Source: an uncultured Cytophaga sp.
GTDB taxonomy: Bacteria; Bacteroidota; Bacteroidia; Cytophagales; Cytophagaceae
Assembly: GCF_937863595.1 (NCBI RefSeq)
Contig: NZ_CALMGQ010000092.1
Span: 1 to 43,577 of the forward strand
Direction of reading: 5' to 3'
DNA: 43,577 nucleotides
The translations under genes and the position numbers were made by a program. The notes under the pieces are model-generated. The model was not told the DNA's origin, did no database searches, and saw only the letters and a list, made by a program, of their open reading frames with translations. This document shows, one piece after another, positions 34,067-43,161 of the stretch. Positions within the stretch are counted from its first letter, which is position 1, and each line of letters starts with the position of its first letter.

Positions 34067-34836
34067 TGATTTCATATAAAGGAATGCATGTTTTAATATG
34101 TCTTATATTTTCATTTTCTGTATGGGGACAAACCCATACAGAAATGAAAAAAATAGGATCTGGTACATATACACCTTTGTATGGCTCAGATACATCTCCT
34201 GCATATGTAAAATCCTTTTATTTGGATGTGTATCCGGTTACAAATGCACAATATCTTTCCTTTGTTAAGTCCAATGCGAATTGGAGGAAATCAAATGTTA
34301 AAACGATCTTTGCCGATAAGATGTATCTTTTAAATTGGATAAACGATACAACCTTGACGTCAAGCATGTCTATGCAGTCTGCTGTTACATACGTTTCTTG
34401 GTATAGCGCCAAAGCCTATTGCGCCTGCCAAGGCAAGCGTTTGCCTTCGATGGATGAATGGGAATATGCTGCAATGGCAAGTGAGACGAAGCCAAATGCA
34501 CAAAGAGATAGTGCATTCAATCACCGTATTGTTGCAAATTATGAAATCCCTAAAACCTATTTAAAAAAGGTTGGAAGTACCTATAAAAATTATTGGGGAA
34601 TATATGATATGCACGGGCTGGTTTGGGAGTGGACGAGCGATTTTAATTCGGTACTTCTTTCTGGAGAATCCAGACGTGATGGAGAAACGAGTAGAGATTT
34701 GTTTTGTGCTGCAAGCTCTGTGAATGCATCAAACCTTATGGATTATGCAGCTTTTATGCGGTATGCATTTAGAGGAAGTATAAAAGCAAATTACAATATT
34801 CAAAGCTTGGGTTTTAGATGTGCCAAAAGTATTTAA
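34066..34836 (+). CDS. nirV: NirV-like SUMF1/FGE-domain protein
   Basis: A 256-residue exported protein with a signal peptide (about residues 1-22, cut after SVWG or nearby). It has the formylglycine-generating-enzyme (SUMF1) fold: KSFYLDVYPVTNAQYLSFVK, AVTYVSWYSAKAYCACQGKR, LPSMDEWEYAAMAS, YDMHGLVWEWTSDF and the closing AFRGSIKANYNIQSLGFRC. The family name NirV is used for SUMF1-domain proteins encoded next to nirK, and that position is exactly the one found here. The canonical active-site cysteine pair of true formylglycine-generating enzymes is not visible, so a non-catalytic or altered role (for example helping copper or NirK maturation) is likely. Its ATG overlaps the nirK stop. Confidence 0.85.
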   Translation: MISYKGMHVLICLIFSFSVWGQTHTEMKKIGSGTYTPLYGSDTSPAYVKSFYLDVYPVTNAQYLSFVKSNANWRKSNVKTIFADKMYLLNWINDTTLTSSMSMQSAVTYVSWYSAKAYCACQGKRLPSMDEWEYAAMASETKPNAQRDSAFNHRIVANYEIPKTYLKKVGSTYKNYWGIYDMHGLVWEWTSDFNSVLLSGESRRDGETSRDLFCAASSVNASNLMDYAAFMRYAFRGSIKANYNIQSLGFRCAKSI

Positions 34837-34847
34837 TAGGTAGAATT

Positions 34848-35552
34848 ATGAAAAATATAGTTTCGTTTTGTATGCTTTCTGTTTTTGTAAGTATCTTTTT
34901 TTCTTGCGATAAATCTAACAAAGTAGATTCTTATTATTGTCCGATGTATTGCCAAGGAGATAGTGTATATCCACATGCAGGAACATGTCCTATATGTAAA
35001 ATGGATTTAATTTTATTAGATACAACATCTGTGAACGCTGCAGAAACATCTACTGTTAATTATGATTCTATTAGTGAACTTTCTATCTATAATGTAACAT
35101 CCAAGTGGATAGATCAAAATAAAGAGGCGCATATTTTGGAAGACTTTAAAGGCAAGGTATTGATTGTGACGATGATTTATACCCGTTGCGAAGCATCTTG
35201 TCCTAGAATGGTTTCAGATGTTCGGGCTATTCACGATTCATTAAATAATAAGAGTATTCGATATATTTTTGTGAGTATGGATCCAGAGAAAGATACACCT
35301 GAAAAATTAAAAGAGTATGCGATAGAAAATAAAATGAACTATCCAGAATACACCTTCCTTCAAGGTAACTTAGATGGTGTGCGCGAATTTTCAAATATTT
35401 TAAATGTAAAATACAAACGCACGTCTGAGAAAGACTTTAGTCATTCAAATCTTATTTCTGTGTTTGATAAGAATGGTGTGCTTCAATTTCAGCAAGAAGG
35501 TTTGGGAATAGATAATACTACATTACGAATGAAGGTGAAACAATTGTTGTAA
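34848..35552 (+). CDS. SCO-family copper protein with N-terminal heavy-metal-binding domain, lipoprotein
   Basis: A 234-residue lipoprotein (signal ending VSIFFSC, C20). Residues ~29-53 form a heavy-metal-binding domain with C31, C35, C47 and C50 (YCPMYCQGD and TCPICKMDL). Residues ~75-234 are a SCO1/SenC thioredoxin fold with copper ligands C114 and C118 (YTRCEASCP) and H199 (DFSHSN), plus the SMDPEKDTPEKL segment. SCO proteins carry copper to periplasmic copper enzymes; here the obvious client is the type 1 or type 2 copper site of NirK. The ATG at 34848 is chosen over the ATG at 34818, which lies in the coding region of the upstream gene and adds ten non-signal-like residues before the signal peptide. 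Confidence 0.92.
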   Translation: MKNIVSFCMLSVFVSIFFSCDKSNKVDSYYCPMYCQGDSVYPHAGTCPICKMDLILLDTTSVNAAETSTVNYDSISELSIYNVTSKWIDQNKEAHILEDFKGKVLIVTMIYTRCEASCPRMVSDVRAIHDSLNNKSIRYIFVSMDPEKDTPEKLKEYAIENKMNYPEYTFLQGNLDGVREFSNILNVKYKRTSEKDFSHSNLISVFDKNGVLQFQQEGLGIDNTTLRMKVKQLL

Positions 35553-35574
35553 TTCATTTTTAGAAGTATCTTTA
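35544..35574 (+). promoter_or_regulatory. Putative promoter of the ABM gene
   Basis: TTG at 35544-35546, a 20-bp spacer and TATCTTTA at 35567-35574 fit the Bacteroidota TTG / TAnnTTTG pattern (7 of 8 in the -7 box). It overlaps the end of the sco-like gene and gives the ABM gene a short leader. Confidence 0.4.
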
Positions 35575-35592
35575 TCATAAATAGTTTTTTTT

Positions 35593-35883
35593 ATGATATT
35601 AGAAACAGCAGTACTTCATGTAAAGCCTGAACTGGTGCAAACGTTTGAAGCATCTTTTAAACAAGCGTCAACCTATATTGCTTCCATGAAAGGGTATATC
35701 AGCCATGAGTTGCATGCCTGCATTGAAAATGAAAATCAATATTTACTCATTGTTCATTGGGCAAGCTTGGAAGATCATACGATTGGTTTTAGGCAATCTG
35801 AAGCGTATTTGGAATGGAAGAGATTATTGCATCATTATTATGAGCCATTCCCAGTGGTACAGCATTATAAAAGGGTGTTTTAA
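35593..35883 (+). CDS. Antibiotic biosynthesis monooxygenase (ABM)-domain protein
   Basis: A 96-residue single-domain ABM protein with the ferredoxin-like fold: LETAVLHVKPELVQTFEASF, the strand-turn YISHELHACIENENQYLLIV with the family's H-x-W pattern as HWASLEDHTIG, and a C-terminal SEAYLEWKRLLHHYYE helix. Members work as cofactor-free monooxygenases on quinone-like or heme substrates; the true substrate here is unknown. It is cytoplasmic. The gene follows the sco-like gene by 40 bp but has its own promoter-like boxes and a terminator-like hairpin after it, so it may be a separate unit. Confidence 0.88.
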   Translation: MILETAVLHVKPELVQTFEASFKQASTYIASMKGYISHELHACIENENQYLLIVHWASLEDHTIGFRQSEAYLEWKRLLHHYYEPFPVVQHYKRVF

Positions 35884-35887
35884 TGAA

Positions 35888-35908
35888 GCGCAACAAATGC
35901 GTATTTTT
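35888..35908 (+). terminator. Short terminator-like hairpin
   Basis: GCGCA (35888-35892) pairs with TGCGT (35898-35902, one G-U pair) around a 5-nt loop and is followed by ATTTTTAT. The stem is short, so termination is likely only partial. It starts 5 bp after the ABM stop. Confidence 0.45.
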
Positions 35909-35963
35909 ATTCAACTTTTGGCTTCATTTCACGTAGTACATTTCGAATAAATAGATAACATAT

Positions 35964-37559
35964 ATGGAAGATTTTTCTAAAAAAATAACATTATTATATA
36001 TTCCATTTTTATTAACCTCTATTGGTTTATGTCTTGGCTATACTTTTTTAAACTGGCTCATTATTATCAATTTAGAACTTATATCTATTAAGGATGTAAT
36101 TATAGATTTTGGATTGCCATTGATATTACCCGCAATTCCTGTTCTATTCTATTTGCGACCAAAGTTAAAATTACTCAATCTATCAGCTAAAAAAGGTGGA
36201 AGTTGGATCGATTTTTATACGTTTATACTTTGGGTTGCTATCTCTGTGCCAATTTTAATAGCCCAAAATTATATTGAAACAGCTACAGGGGAACTAACTC
36301 CATTAAAAAATATTTCTCAATTAGATTCACTTCCTAAAACGAAATATTATAGTGTTGAAGGTGTATACATAGAAAAAAATAATATTGGTACGAATTCAGT
36401 ATTTGAAGTTTCTGGAAAACACAATGAAAATTTCGATATGTACATTTATGTAACGGTTCCAATGTATAGGAGCGCTACAGATACAACAGAGGTTATATCC
36501 TGGTTGGGATTGAACTATTCAAAATCAATAAAGAATAACTTAGAAGACAACGAAAAGGAGGAAGCATATACTGCATTTGCAAATCAGACTCAATTAGATT
36601 TTGATCAAATTGATTTAACACAATTTGGATATTTAATGCGCGTGCCAAATTCAGATAAAGGAGATGGCTTGCGTGATGCTGTCAAAAAAAGTACTAAATA
36701 CACGGTTGCGAATAGCACTCAACTTTTCTGGAGTGTTAACGAACCATTTGAAGATAGAAATGGAAATACATTAGCATGGACAGGTATTGTTTTTGCTATT
36801 GGATCTCTTATTTGGTTGATTATGATTATCATTCCCGCGTTTGACCCTGCAGTATTGCAGGCGCATGAATCAGGTGCAATAGATTCGAACGAAGAGGTAA
36901 AAGAATTTGTCGATTATTTAAAACCCAAAGAAGGGTTCTTTATAACTCCAATATTGGTATATGCGAATGTGGGAATTTTTTTACTGATGTTTTTTATGGG
37001 TTTTGGTTTTATGTCATTTAATAGTAAAGATTTGATTATCTGGGGTGCTAATTATGGTCCGCTTACAATGCAAGGTGAATGGTGGCGTTTGGCGACTAAT
37101 ACTTTTTTACACGGAGGTTTTATGCACCTAGCAGCGAATATGTACGGCTTATTATTTGTTGGTATTTTCTTAGAACCCTTATTGGGCAGAATGAAGTATG
37201 TAGGAATCTATTTGCTCACCGGTATTATTGCAAGTGCAGCAAGTTTGTGGTGGAATGATACGGTTGTAAGTATGGGTGCTTCTGGTGCTATCTTTGGTTT
37301 ATATGGTGCATTCATCGCATTGATTCTAACGCGTGTATTTCCCAAAGAAATGGGTGCAGGATTTTTGGTAAGTATGTTTATTTTTGTGGGTTTCAATTTG
37401 GTGATGGGCCTAATCGGAAACGGTATTGACAATGCTGCACACATAGGTGGCTTGGTGAGCGGATTCTTGATTGGCTTGGCTTTGTATCCATCCTTAAAAG
37501 GAACATTTAAAATGGATGGTGTTAACGAAAAAGAAGAGAGTGTAGATGAAGACGAATGA
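35964..37559 (+). CDS. Rhomboid-family intramembrane serine protease with a large N-terminal extension
   Basis: A 531-residue membrane protein. The C-terminal third is a rhomboid domain: GEWWRLATNTFLHGGFMHLA (with the family's H-x-x-x-H-like FLHGGFMHLAANM), catalytic serine S440 in GASGAIFGLYG and catalytic H493 in AHIGGLVSGF. Residues 1-~290 are an extra module with about three hydrophobic segments (near 13-38, 48-68, 83-102) around a large extracytoplasmic part (about 105-270), then another segment near 275-295. The rhomboid core cleaves membrane proteins within or near the bilayer; the extension may select substrates. The stop overlaps the start of the next gene, a TonB-like protein, implying coupling. 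Confidence 0.9.
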   Translation: MEDFSKKITLLYIPFLLTSIGLCLGYTFLNWLIIINLELISIKDVIIDFGLPLILPAIPVLFYLRPKLKLLNLSAKKGGSWIDFYTFILWVAISVPILIAQNYIETATGELTPLKNISQLDSLPKTKYYSVEGVYIEKNNIGTNSVFEVSGKHNENFDMYIYVTVPMYRSATDTTEVISWLGLNYSKSIKNNLEDNEKEEAYTAFANQTQLDFDQIDLTQFGYLMRVPNSDKGDGLRDAVKKSTKYTVANSTQLFWSVNEPFEDRNGNTLAWTGIVFAIGSLIWLIMIIIPAFDPAVLQAHESGAIDSNEEVKEFVDYLKPKEGFFITPILVYANVGIFLLMFFMGFGFMSFNSKDLIIWGANYGPLTMQGEWWRLATNTFLHGGFMHLAANMYGLLFVGIFLEPLLGRMKYVGIYLLTGIIASAASLWWNDTVVSMGASGAIFGLYGAFIALILTRVFPKEMGAGFLVSMFIFVGFNLVMGLIGNGIDNAAHIGGLVSGFLIGLALYPSLKGTFKMDGVNEKEESVDEDE

Positions 37560-38394
37560 TATTATAAAAGTGAAAATGATTCATTTTTATATGATAACGT
37601 TATTGATGTTATGTATACACACTATTGGGTTTTCTCAAACAAAAATAGATACGGTTTATGTTAAAAGCATCTATTCTACTTCAAATACCACCAAAGATAG
37701 TGCAAGCTATTTCAGAGTTAGAAGTACTTCAGATACGCTACTTATGGCAGAAGATTTTAATTTAAAAGATAGCTCAAAAGAATGTACAGCTTTTTATAAA
37801 TCGTTCGATCCATATGTAAAGAATGGCAATTATTTGAGGTACGTTAAATCTATTAAAAGCTCAGAAGGATATTATTTGGATGATAAAATGTCAGGTTTCT
37901 GGAGGTACTATTATCCAAGTGGAGAGTTATGGTATATTGAAACATATATTGATGGAATAAAAAATGGAATAGTTGAAGGATATTTCAAAACGGGTGAAAC
38001 CAAACGAATAGAAAAGTATAAAGATGGGAAGCGTACTTCAGCAAACTGTTTTACCAAACTAGGAAAGGATACTACCTATTATGAAATAAGAAGTATGGCG
38101 TTATTTCCTGGCGGTGAAAAAGCTATGATGGAATATTTTCAAAAAAACTTAAAATATCCCTATCAGGCTAAACGTCTAAATATTCAAGGCATAGTTTATG
38201 TTTCTTTTGTTGTAAACCAAGATGGCCATGTAGATCATGTAGAAATTGTTAAAGGACGAGGCGTGCATCCTTTATTGGATAATGAGGCTATAAGATGTAC
38301 AGAAAATATGCCTGTCTGGACACCTGGATATAGTGATGGTGAGGCTAAAGAAGTTAGAATAATACAGAGAATAAAATTCATACTTAATAATTAA
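37546..38394 (+). CDS. MORN-repeat/TonB C-terminal protein
   Basis: A 282-residue exported protein: an N-terminal hydrophobic segment (about residues 11-31, MIHFYMITLLMLCIHTIGFS) acts as signal or anchor, the middle has YwqK/MORN-like repeats (FWRYYYPSGELWYIETYIDG, NGIVEGYFKTGETKRIEKYK), and residues ~195-282 are a TonB C-terminal domain (YPYQAKRLNIQGIVYVSFVV, HVDHVEIVKGRGVHPLLDNE). TonB C-domains couple inner-membrane energy to outer-membrane receptors, but this one has no Pro-rich spacer, so a periplasmic non-classical role is possible. Its ATG lies inside the rhomboid gene (14-bp overlap), and the receptor gene follows 153 bp later. Confidence 0.85.
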   Translation: MKTNDIIKVKMIHFYMITLLMLCIHTIGFSQTKIDTVYVKSIYSTSNTTKDSASYFRVRSTSDTLLMAEDFNLKDSSKECTAFYKSFDPYVKNGNYLRYVKSIKSSEGYYLDDKMSGFWRYYYPSGELWYIETYIDGIKNGIVEGYFKTGETKRIEKYKDGKRTSANCFTKLGKDTTYYEIRSMALFPGGEKAMMEYFQKNLKYPYQAKRLNIQGIVYVSFVVNQDGHVDHVEIVKGRGVHPLLDNEAIRCTENMPVWTPGYSDGEAKEVRIIQRIKFILNN

Positions 38395-38547
38395 ACCAAG
38401 TATTTTAAACGTAATGAAATAAATACTGTGTCTTTTTAATGCATAAAAATACCCCCATTCGTCTTGATGTATCCCACAAACATCTAATTTTAGCATTATT
38501 TTCAATTTAATTGAGAATATTGCACTTCTAATCCCTATACTAAATTT

Positions 38548-41310
38548 ATGAAGCACATACTCCTTATTTGTTTGACAACAATTTTATCAATTACTGCATA
38601 TGCCCAAAAAGTAACAGGTAAAGTTGTTGATGGTACAACAGGCGAAGAAATGTTTGGTACAGTTGTTTTGTTAATGAATAAATCGGATACAACTATTTTT
38701 GTAGCTACAGAAATTGGAGATGATGGTACTTTTGAATTTGATCTCGTAAAGCCAGGGAGCTATATTTTTAAAACATTGTTTTTAGGTTTTAAATCGATAC
38801 GAAGTGAAATAACCGTTTCTAATCTGGATAAAGATATGGGGCTAATTAAAATGTATGAAGATTTAGAATTGGCAGCACAGGTTGAAATAAAGTCTAAGAT
38901 GTTACGAATAGAGCAAAATGGAGATACGACAAGTATTCATGCAGATGCCTATAAAACAAACCCAGATGCAACTGTAGAAGATCTTGTAATGAAGATGCCA
39001 GGTATTACCATACAGAATGGTGAAGTAAAAGCAAATGGAGAAACAATCAAAAAAGTTACGGTTGATGGAGAAGAGTTCTTTGGAAACGATGCACTTCTTG
39101 TACTTCGTAATTTGCCTGCCGAAGTAGTGAGTAAAATTCAAATTTACGATAAGCAAAGTGATCAAGCTGTAGCTTCAGGATTTGATGATGGCAATGCGCA
39201 AAAGACAATTAATATTGTAACCAAAACAGATAAACGAAACGGGCAATTTGGTAAAGTCTATGCAGGTTACGGAACAAACAATCGCTATAGTACAGGTCTT
39301 ACCCTAAATTCTTTTAAGGGCAAGCAACGGATTACCTTATTGGGTATGAGTAATAATATCAATGTGCAGAATTTCTCTTCTCAAGATTTAACAGGTATGG
39401 GTGCCTCATCTGGTAGAGGTGGTGGACCATCTGGAAATTCAAATGCATCCAATAATTTTTTAGTTGGTCAACAAAGTGGTATTAGTACAACAAACTCTGT
39501 TGGGTTAAATTATACCGATAACTGGAGTCCTAAATTAAAAGTATCATTAAATTATTTTTTCAATGATACAAAAAATGATAACAATACAAATTTGTCACGT
39601 CAATATTTTATTACAGATACGACTAGTACTATCTATAAGGAGAATAATATCAGTACTACTAAAAATGCAAATCATCGTTTTTCAGGACGCTTTGAATATA
39701 AGTTAGATTCTGCTACAACGTTTATTTATGTGCCATCCATTAGTATTCAGAATAGAAATATCTATCAAAATTTATCAGGTATTAATACCTATAGTACAGA
39801 TTCATTATTGAGTACAACAACCAATAATAATAAAAATACGAGTACTAATTATTCTATAGCGAATAATCTATTTTTGAGACATACCTTTAAAAAGAAAGGA
39901 AGATCTTATATGATTAATCTAGGTTCCACAATTAATGCAAATGATGCAAATACCAATTTGTATTCTAATAATCAATATTCAGACAATAGTATGAATACAA
40001 AATTAGTCAATCAACAAGGGCTGAATAATACGAATTCATATTCCTATAGATTGAACTTAATGTATACTGAACCAATTTCTAAAACGGGTGTAGTACAATT
40101 TAATTATAGTCCGTCCTATTCAAAAAACGATGCAAATAAACGCATACAAAATTACAATCCGATTACAGGATACTATGATTCAACAGCAATTTTTGTGTCA
40201 AATCAATTAGATAACTATACCTTGACACAAAAGGGTGGGGTTGGATATCGATACAATAAAGGAAAGACAAACATAATGGTTGGGGCAGATATTCAAAACG
40301 TAAAACTTTCGAGTACACAGTTATTCCCTTCTTCAAGTGAAATAACTAAAAGCTTTACCAATATTCTTCCTTCTGCCATGATAAAAATTAAATTTAGTGA
40401 TAGCAGTAATATTCGTATACGCTATCGTGCAAGTACTTCTACACCTGGCGTAAATCAATTGCAAAATGTAATAGATAACTCCAATACCTTATTGCTTTCA
40501 ACCGGGAATCAAAATTTGAAACAGGAATATACAAATGCATTGAATATCAATTATGGCATTACCAGTTCTAAAAAGGCTACCAGTTCAATGATTTTCTTGA
40601 ATGTGAGTCAGACAAATAATAACATATCTAACTCTAGTTTTATTGCCACTAAAGATACTGTAATAGAGAATGGAGCAATCGTTAATAAGGGTTCACAAGT
40701 GCGTAAGCCTATTAACTTAAATGGATATTGGAATACTAATGCATATTATACGTATGGATTTCCTGTTGCAAGTATTAAAAGTAATATCAATCTGAATACA
40801 GGTATTTCATATGTACGAACGCCAGGTAATATTAACTCAGTTACAAATATTTCGAATGCATATGCATTGAATGGGGGAATTGGTATCTCTAGTAATATTA
40901 GTGAAAAGGTAGATTTTAATCTATCATACAATGCATGGTATAATATTGTTGAAAATTCAATCCGTCCCCAATTAAATAACAACTATTTTTATCATTTAGC
41001 AACCGCTAAGGTGAATGTAATGCCAATTAAAAGATTGGTTCTTTCAAGTGACTTAAATCAACGCTTATACTCTGGATTGTCATCTTCCTTTAACCAACAG
41101 TTTTATTTATGGAATGCCGCAATAGGATACAAACTGTTAAAAGATCAGTCCTTAGAAGTTCGCGTAAGTGTATTTGATTTATTAAACCAAAACAGAAGCA
41201 TTGCAAGAACAGTTACAGAAAGTTATGTTCAAGATACTTATACAACGGTTTTAACACGATATTTTATGTTTACGGTAACGTATAATATCAAGCATTTTAA
41301 GGCAAGCTGA
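38548..41310 (+). CDS. Outer-membrane beta-barrel receptor (CarboxypepD_reg, plug, OMP_b-brl_3 type)
   Basis: A 920-residue exported protein with a signal peptide (residues 1-19, cut after AYA). Residues ~20-100 are a CarboxypepD_reg-like domain (KVTGKVVDGTTGEEMFGTVV). A plug-like domain follows (~115-235: VEDLVMKMPGITIQNGEV, VTVDGEEFFGNDALLVLRNL, DDGNAQKTINIVTKTDKR), and the rest is a large beta-barrel of the OMP_b-brl_3 kind with many Asn/Ser/Thr-rich loops, ending in a final aromatic strand (YFMFTVTYNIKHF). It probably takes up or exports an unknown ligand, with TonB energy possibly provided by the upstream protein. A 15-bp hairpin lies 14 bp downstream. The binding specificity is unknown. 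Confidence 0.88.
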   Translation: MKHILLICLTTILSITAYAQKVTGKVVDGTTGEEMFGTVVLLMNKSDTTIFVATEIGDDGTFEFDLVKPGSYIFKTLFLGFKSIRSEITVSNLDKDMGLIKMYEDLELAAQVEIKSKMLRIEQNGDTTSIHADAYKTNPDATVEDLVMKMPGITIQNGEVKANGETIKKVTVDGEEFFGNDALLVLRNLPAEVVSKIQIYDKQSDQAVASGFDDGNAQKTINIVTKTDKRNGQFGKVYAGYGTNNRYSTGLTLNSFKGKQRITLLGMSNNINVQNFSSQDLTGMGASSGRGGGPSGNSNASNNFLVGQQSGISTTNSVGLNYTDNWSPKLKVSLNYFFNDTKNDNNTNLSRQYFITDTTSTIYKENNISTTKNANHRFSGRFEYKLDSATTFIYVPSISIQNRNIYQNLSGINTYSTDSLLSTTTNNNKNTSTNYSIANNLFLRHTFKKKGRSYMINLGSTINANDANTNLYSNNQYSDNSMNTKLVNQQGLNNTNSYSYRLNLMYTEPISKTGVVQFNYSPSYSKNDANKRIQNYNPITGYYDSTAIFVSNQLDNYTLTQKGGVGYRYNKGKTNIMVGADIQNVKLSSTQLFPSSSEITKSFTNILPSAMIKIKFSDSSNIRIRYRASTSTPGVNQLQNVIDNSNTLLLSTGNQNLKQEYTNALNINYGITSSKKATSSMIFLNVSQTNNNISNSSFIATKDTVIENGAIVNKGSQVRKPINLNGYWNTNAYYTYGFPVASIKSNINLNTGISYVRTPGNINSVTNISNAYALNGGIGISSNISEKVDFNLSYNAWYNIVENSIRPQLNNNYFYHLATAKVNVMPIKRLVLSSDLNQRLYSGLSSSFNQQFYLWNAAIGYKLLKDQSLEVRVSVFDLLNQNRSIARTVTESYVQDTYTTVLTRYFMFTVTYNIKHFKAS

Positions 41311-41323
41311 GGATAATTATGAG

Positions 41324-41363
41324 TTATGAATCAATACCGTGTAGGAGTGGTATTGATTCATAA
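41324..41363. terminator. 15-bp perfect hairpin after the receptor gene
   Basis: The arms 41324-41338 and 41349-41363 are exact reverse complements with a 10-nt loop. There is no clear T run on either strand, so this is a stable 3' hairpin that may protect the mRNA end or act as a weak terminator. Confidence 0.55.
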
Positions 41364-41545
41364 GTACTCCGTGGCAAATTTAATCAGTATCATAGATCTG
41401 GTATGAAAAAAATACAAACAATAGCTAATCTATGCCTTTAATAATATGGTTAAGAAAACGACATTGAATAACGAATTCAGATGGTTGTTATAATACTTTT
41501 TTTATCAACTATTTGACATTATGTATTATCCTTCGGATGCGTAAA

Positions 41546-42562
41546 TTATAATCCATCAACAATCTCAATTAAATAGTTTGCCATGACTTCACTGTATTTT
41601 TTTACTTCCGATTGCAGCTGTTTATTGGTAGTATCTTGCGACAAGCCTATGGCAGCTACTTTCGCACGGATACATGCTCTATATGCTTTAAAATAAGTAA
41701 ATAAGAGCTGCTCTTTTTTGCCAAATACGAATCCTGTTTTTGCCAAATACGCTTTTAAAAAAGCATTGCTAAGATTATCGTAGCCAGCACATTCTAAATC
41801 CATACACAGAAAAGCAACTTCATTCAATACATCTATTTCTCTAAATTCCTTTTTAAATTCGATGCAATCAAAGATCGTTGGGGGAGAAGTTAAGAAGATA
41901 TTTTTTGCATGTAAGTCGCCATGGCATTCTTTAATAGAGCCTTCTTGAACTCGAGAACGGATGAAGTCTTGCAACAAATAGATGATGCCATCAGATAATT
42001 GAATGGCATAATCAATCAAGGTACAATAATCGGCTCCTACCTGTTTTTTGATTGTAGAGGTATGATGGTGTATATCTGCGAATTCTCTGGACAGGAAAAA
42101 CGGATCGTAATTCAAGAAGATTGATTTTTCTTTCAAATGAAAAGCTGCAATTTGTTGTGCGATTGCTTTGATGTGTTTTTCACGAACAACCTGTTTTGAT
42201 AATTGTACATCCAATTGCAATGCTGTGTCAATGCGTTTCATACAAACGGCATATTCCTTGGCGCTTGTAGCCTGTTCTTGAATTGTCCAACGGGTTCCTT
42301 TTTTTGTAATTGGGAATACCCCAACATACATATCTCTTGTGAGCCGTTTATTTAATCGAAACTCTTCATCGCAATACTGTTTGCGCAGTGATAAGGTCGA
42401 AAAATCTAAAAACGAAAGTGAAATATCCTTTTTAATTTTATAGGCATAAGAACCTTTTAAAATAACATAGGATATAGACGTTTCAATCAATTCTGATTTT
42501 GCATCTGAATCAAAAGGGAATGAGCCTGTTTGAATGAGTTGTTCGATGTCTTTTTTATGCAT
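41546..42562 (-). CDS. Phosphotransferase-like protein of the COG2187 family
   Basis: A 338-residue protein with an aminoglycoside-phosphotransferase/protein-kinase-like fold of the COG2187 group. Features: YVILKGSYAYKIKKDI (N-lobe with the phosphate-binding lysine), YCDEEFRLNKRLTRDMYVG, the catalytic loop ECHGDLHAKNIFL (H-G-D-x-H-x-x-N) and the metal-binding IFDCIEFKKEFREIDVLNEV. The acceptor substrate is unknown. It overlaps the upstream P-loop gene by 8 bp and the pair is usually found as one fused protein, so they surely act together. Cytoplasmic, no signal. Confidence 0.88.
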   Translation of the reverse strand: MHKKDIEQLIQTGSFPFDSDAKSELIETSISYVILKGSYAYKIKKDISLSFLDFSTLSLRKQYCDEEFRLNKRLTRDMYVGVFPITKKGTRWTIQEQATSAKEYAVCMKRIDTALQLDVQLSKQVVREKHIKAIAQQIAAFHLKEKSIFLNYDPFFLSREFADIHHHTSTIKKQVGADYCTLIDYAIQLSDGIIYLLQDFIRSRVQEGSIKECHGDLHAKNIFLTSPPTIFDCIEFKKEFREIDVLNEVAFLCMDLECAGYDNLSNAFLKAYLAKTGFVFGKKEQLLFTYFKAYRACIRAKVAAIGLSQDTTNKQLQSEVKKYSEVMANYLIEIVDGL

Positions 42563-43061
42563 GCTTCAAAAAGGAATCGGCTTCCCTTAACAAGAAATCA
42601 ATGTTGTTGTTGGTAGATTGTAATACTAAATGATATTCATCAATTGGTTCAAATGCAGTTTTTAGTTTCAGATACACAGAATAATCAGCTTCACTATCCA
42701 TTCTCACTGCGGAGGTACGTTCTTTAATGAGTGCGTCTGCAGCATAGATATGAATGATTTTTATGGGAATGTTTAATACAGAAGCGATATCATAAAAAGG
42801 AGTACGTAAATTTTTTTTATAAAAAGTTGCATCTATAATTACTGATTTTCCTGCCTTTAAAGACATCTCTGTTTGTGTAATGAGCCAATCATATACCTGT
42901 TGTTTTTCCAATTCGGAATAGGTTCTGAGCCTTGGAAATAATTGTTTCCGAACGATATCGCTGTTAAAATGAGGTATGTGATTTTGTTCGGCGAATTGTT
43001 TCGCAAAAAAGCTTTTACCAGATCCTGGAAGTCCGCAAACAAGTATCAGTGTCTGTTTCAT
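42555..43061 (-). CDS. P-loop kinase-like ATPase of the COG0645 type
   Basis: A 168-residue P-loop NTPase with Walker A GLPGSGKS (residues 10-17), a conserved HFNSDIVRKQLF segment (base-binding/lid-related in gluconate- and adenylylsulfate-kinase-like proteins), and SVIIDATFYKK as the Walker B-like strand. In most bacteria this domain is fused to the C-terminal end of a COG2187 protein; here it is a separate, upstream gene with an 8-bp overlap. The reaction is unknown. The two genes form a short operon on the minus strand. Confidence 0.9.
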   Translation of the reverse strand: MKQTLILVCGLPGSGKSFFAKQFAEQNHIPHFNSDIVRKQLFPRLRTYSELEKQQVYDWLITQTEMSLKAGKSVIIDATFYKKNLRTPFYDIASVLNIPIKIIHIYAADALIKERTSAVRMDSEADYSVYLKLKTAFEPIDEYHLVLQSTNNNIDFLLREADSFLKHA

Positions 43062-43106
43062 ACAATCTATACTACGAATGTAATGTTAAATTTCAAAATT
43101 GGGAAT

Positions 43107-43142
43107 AAAAAAAGCCTTTGGAAATTATTTCCAAAGGCTTTT
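43107..43142 (-). terminator. Rho-independent terminator of the 64-aa gene
   Basis: A 15-bp stem (43110-43124 with 43128-43142, 3-nt loop) with AAAAGCCTTTGGAAA arms, followed on the minus strand by a seven-T run. It lies 20 bp after the stop of the 64-aa gene and in front of the kinase pair. Confidence 0.92.
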
Positions 43143-43161
43143 GAAATGCTAAATCAGAGTC

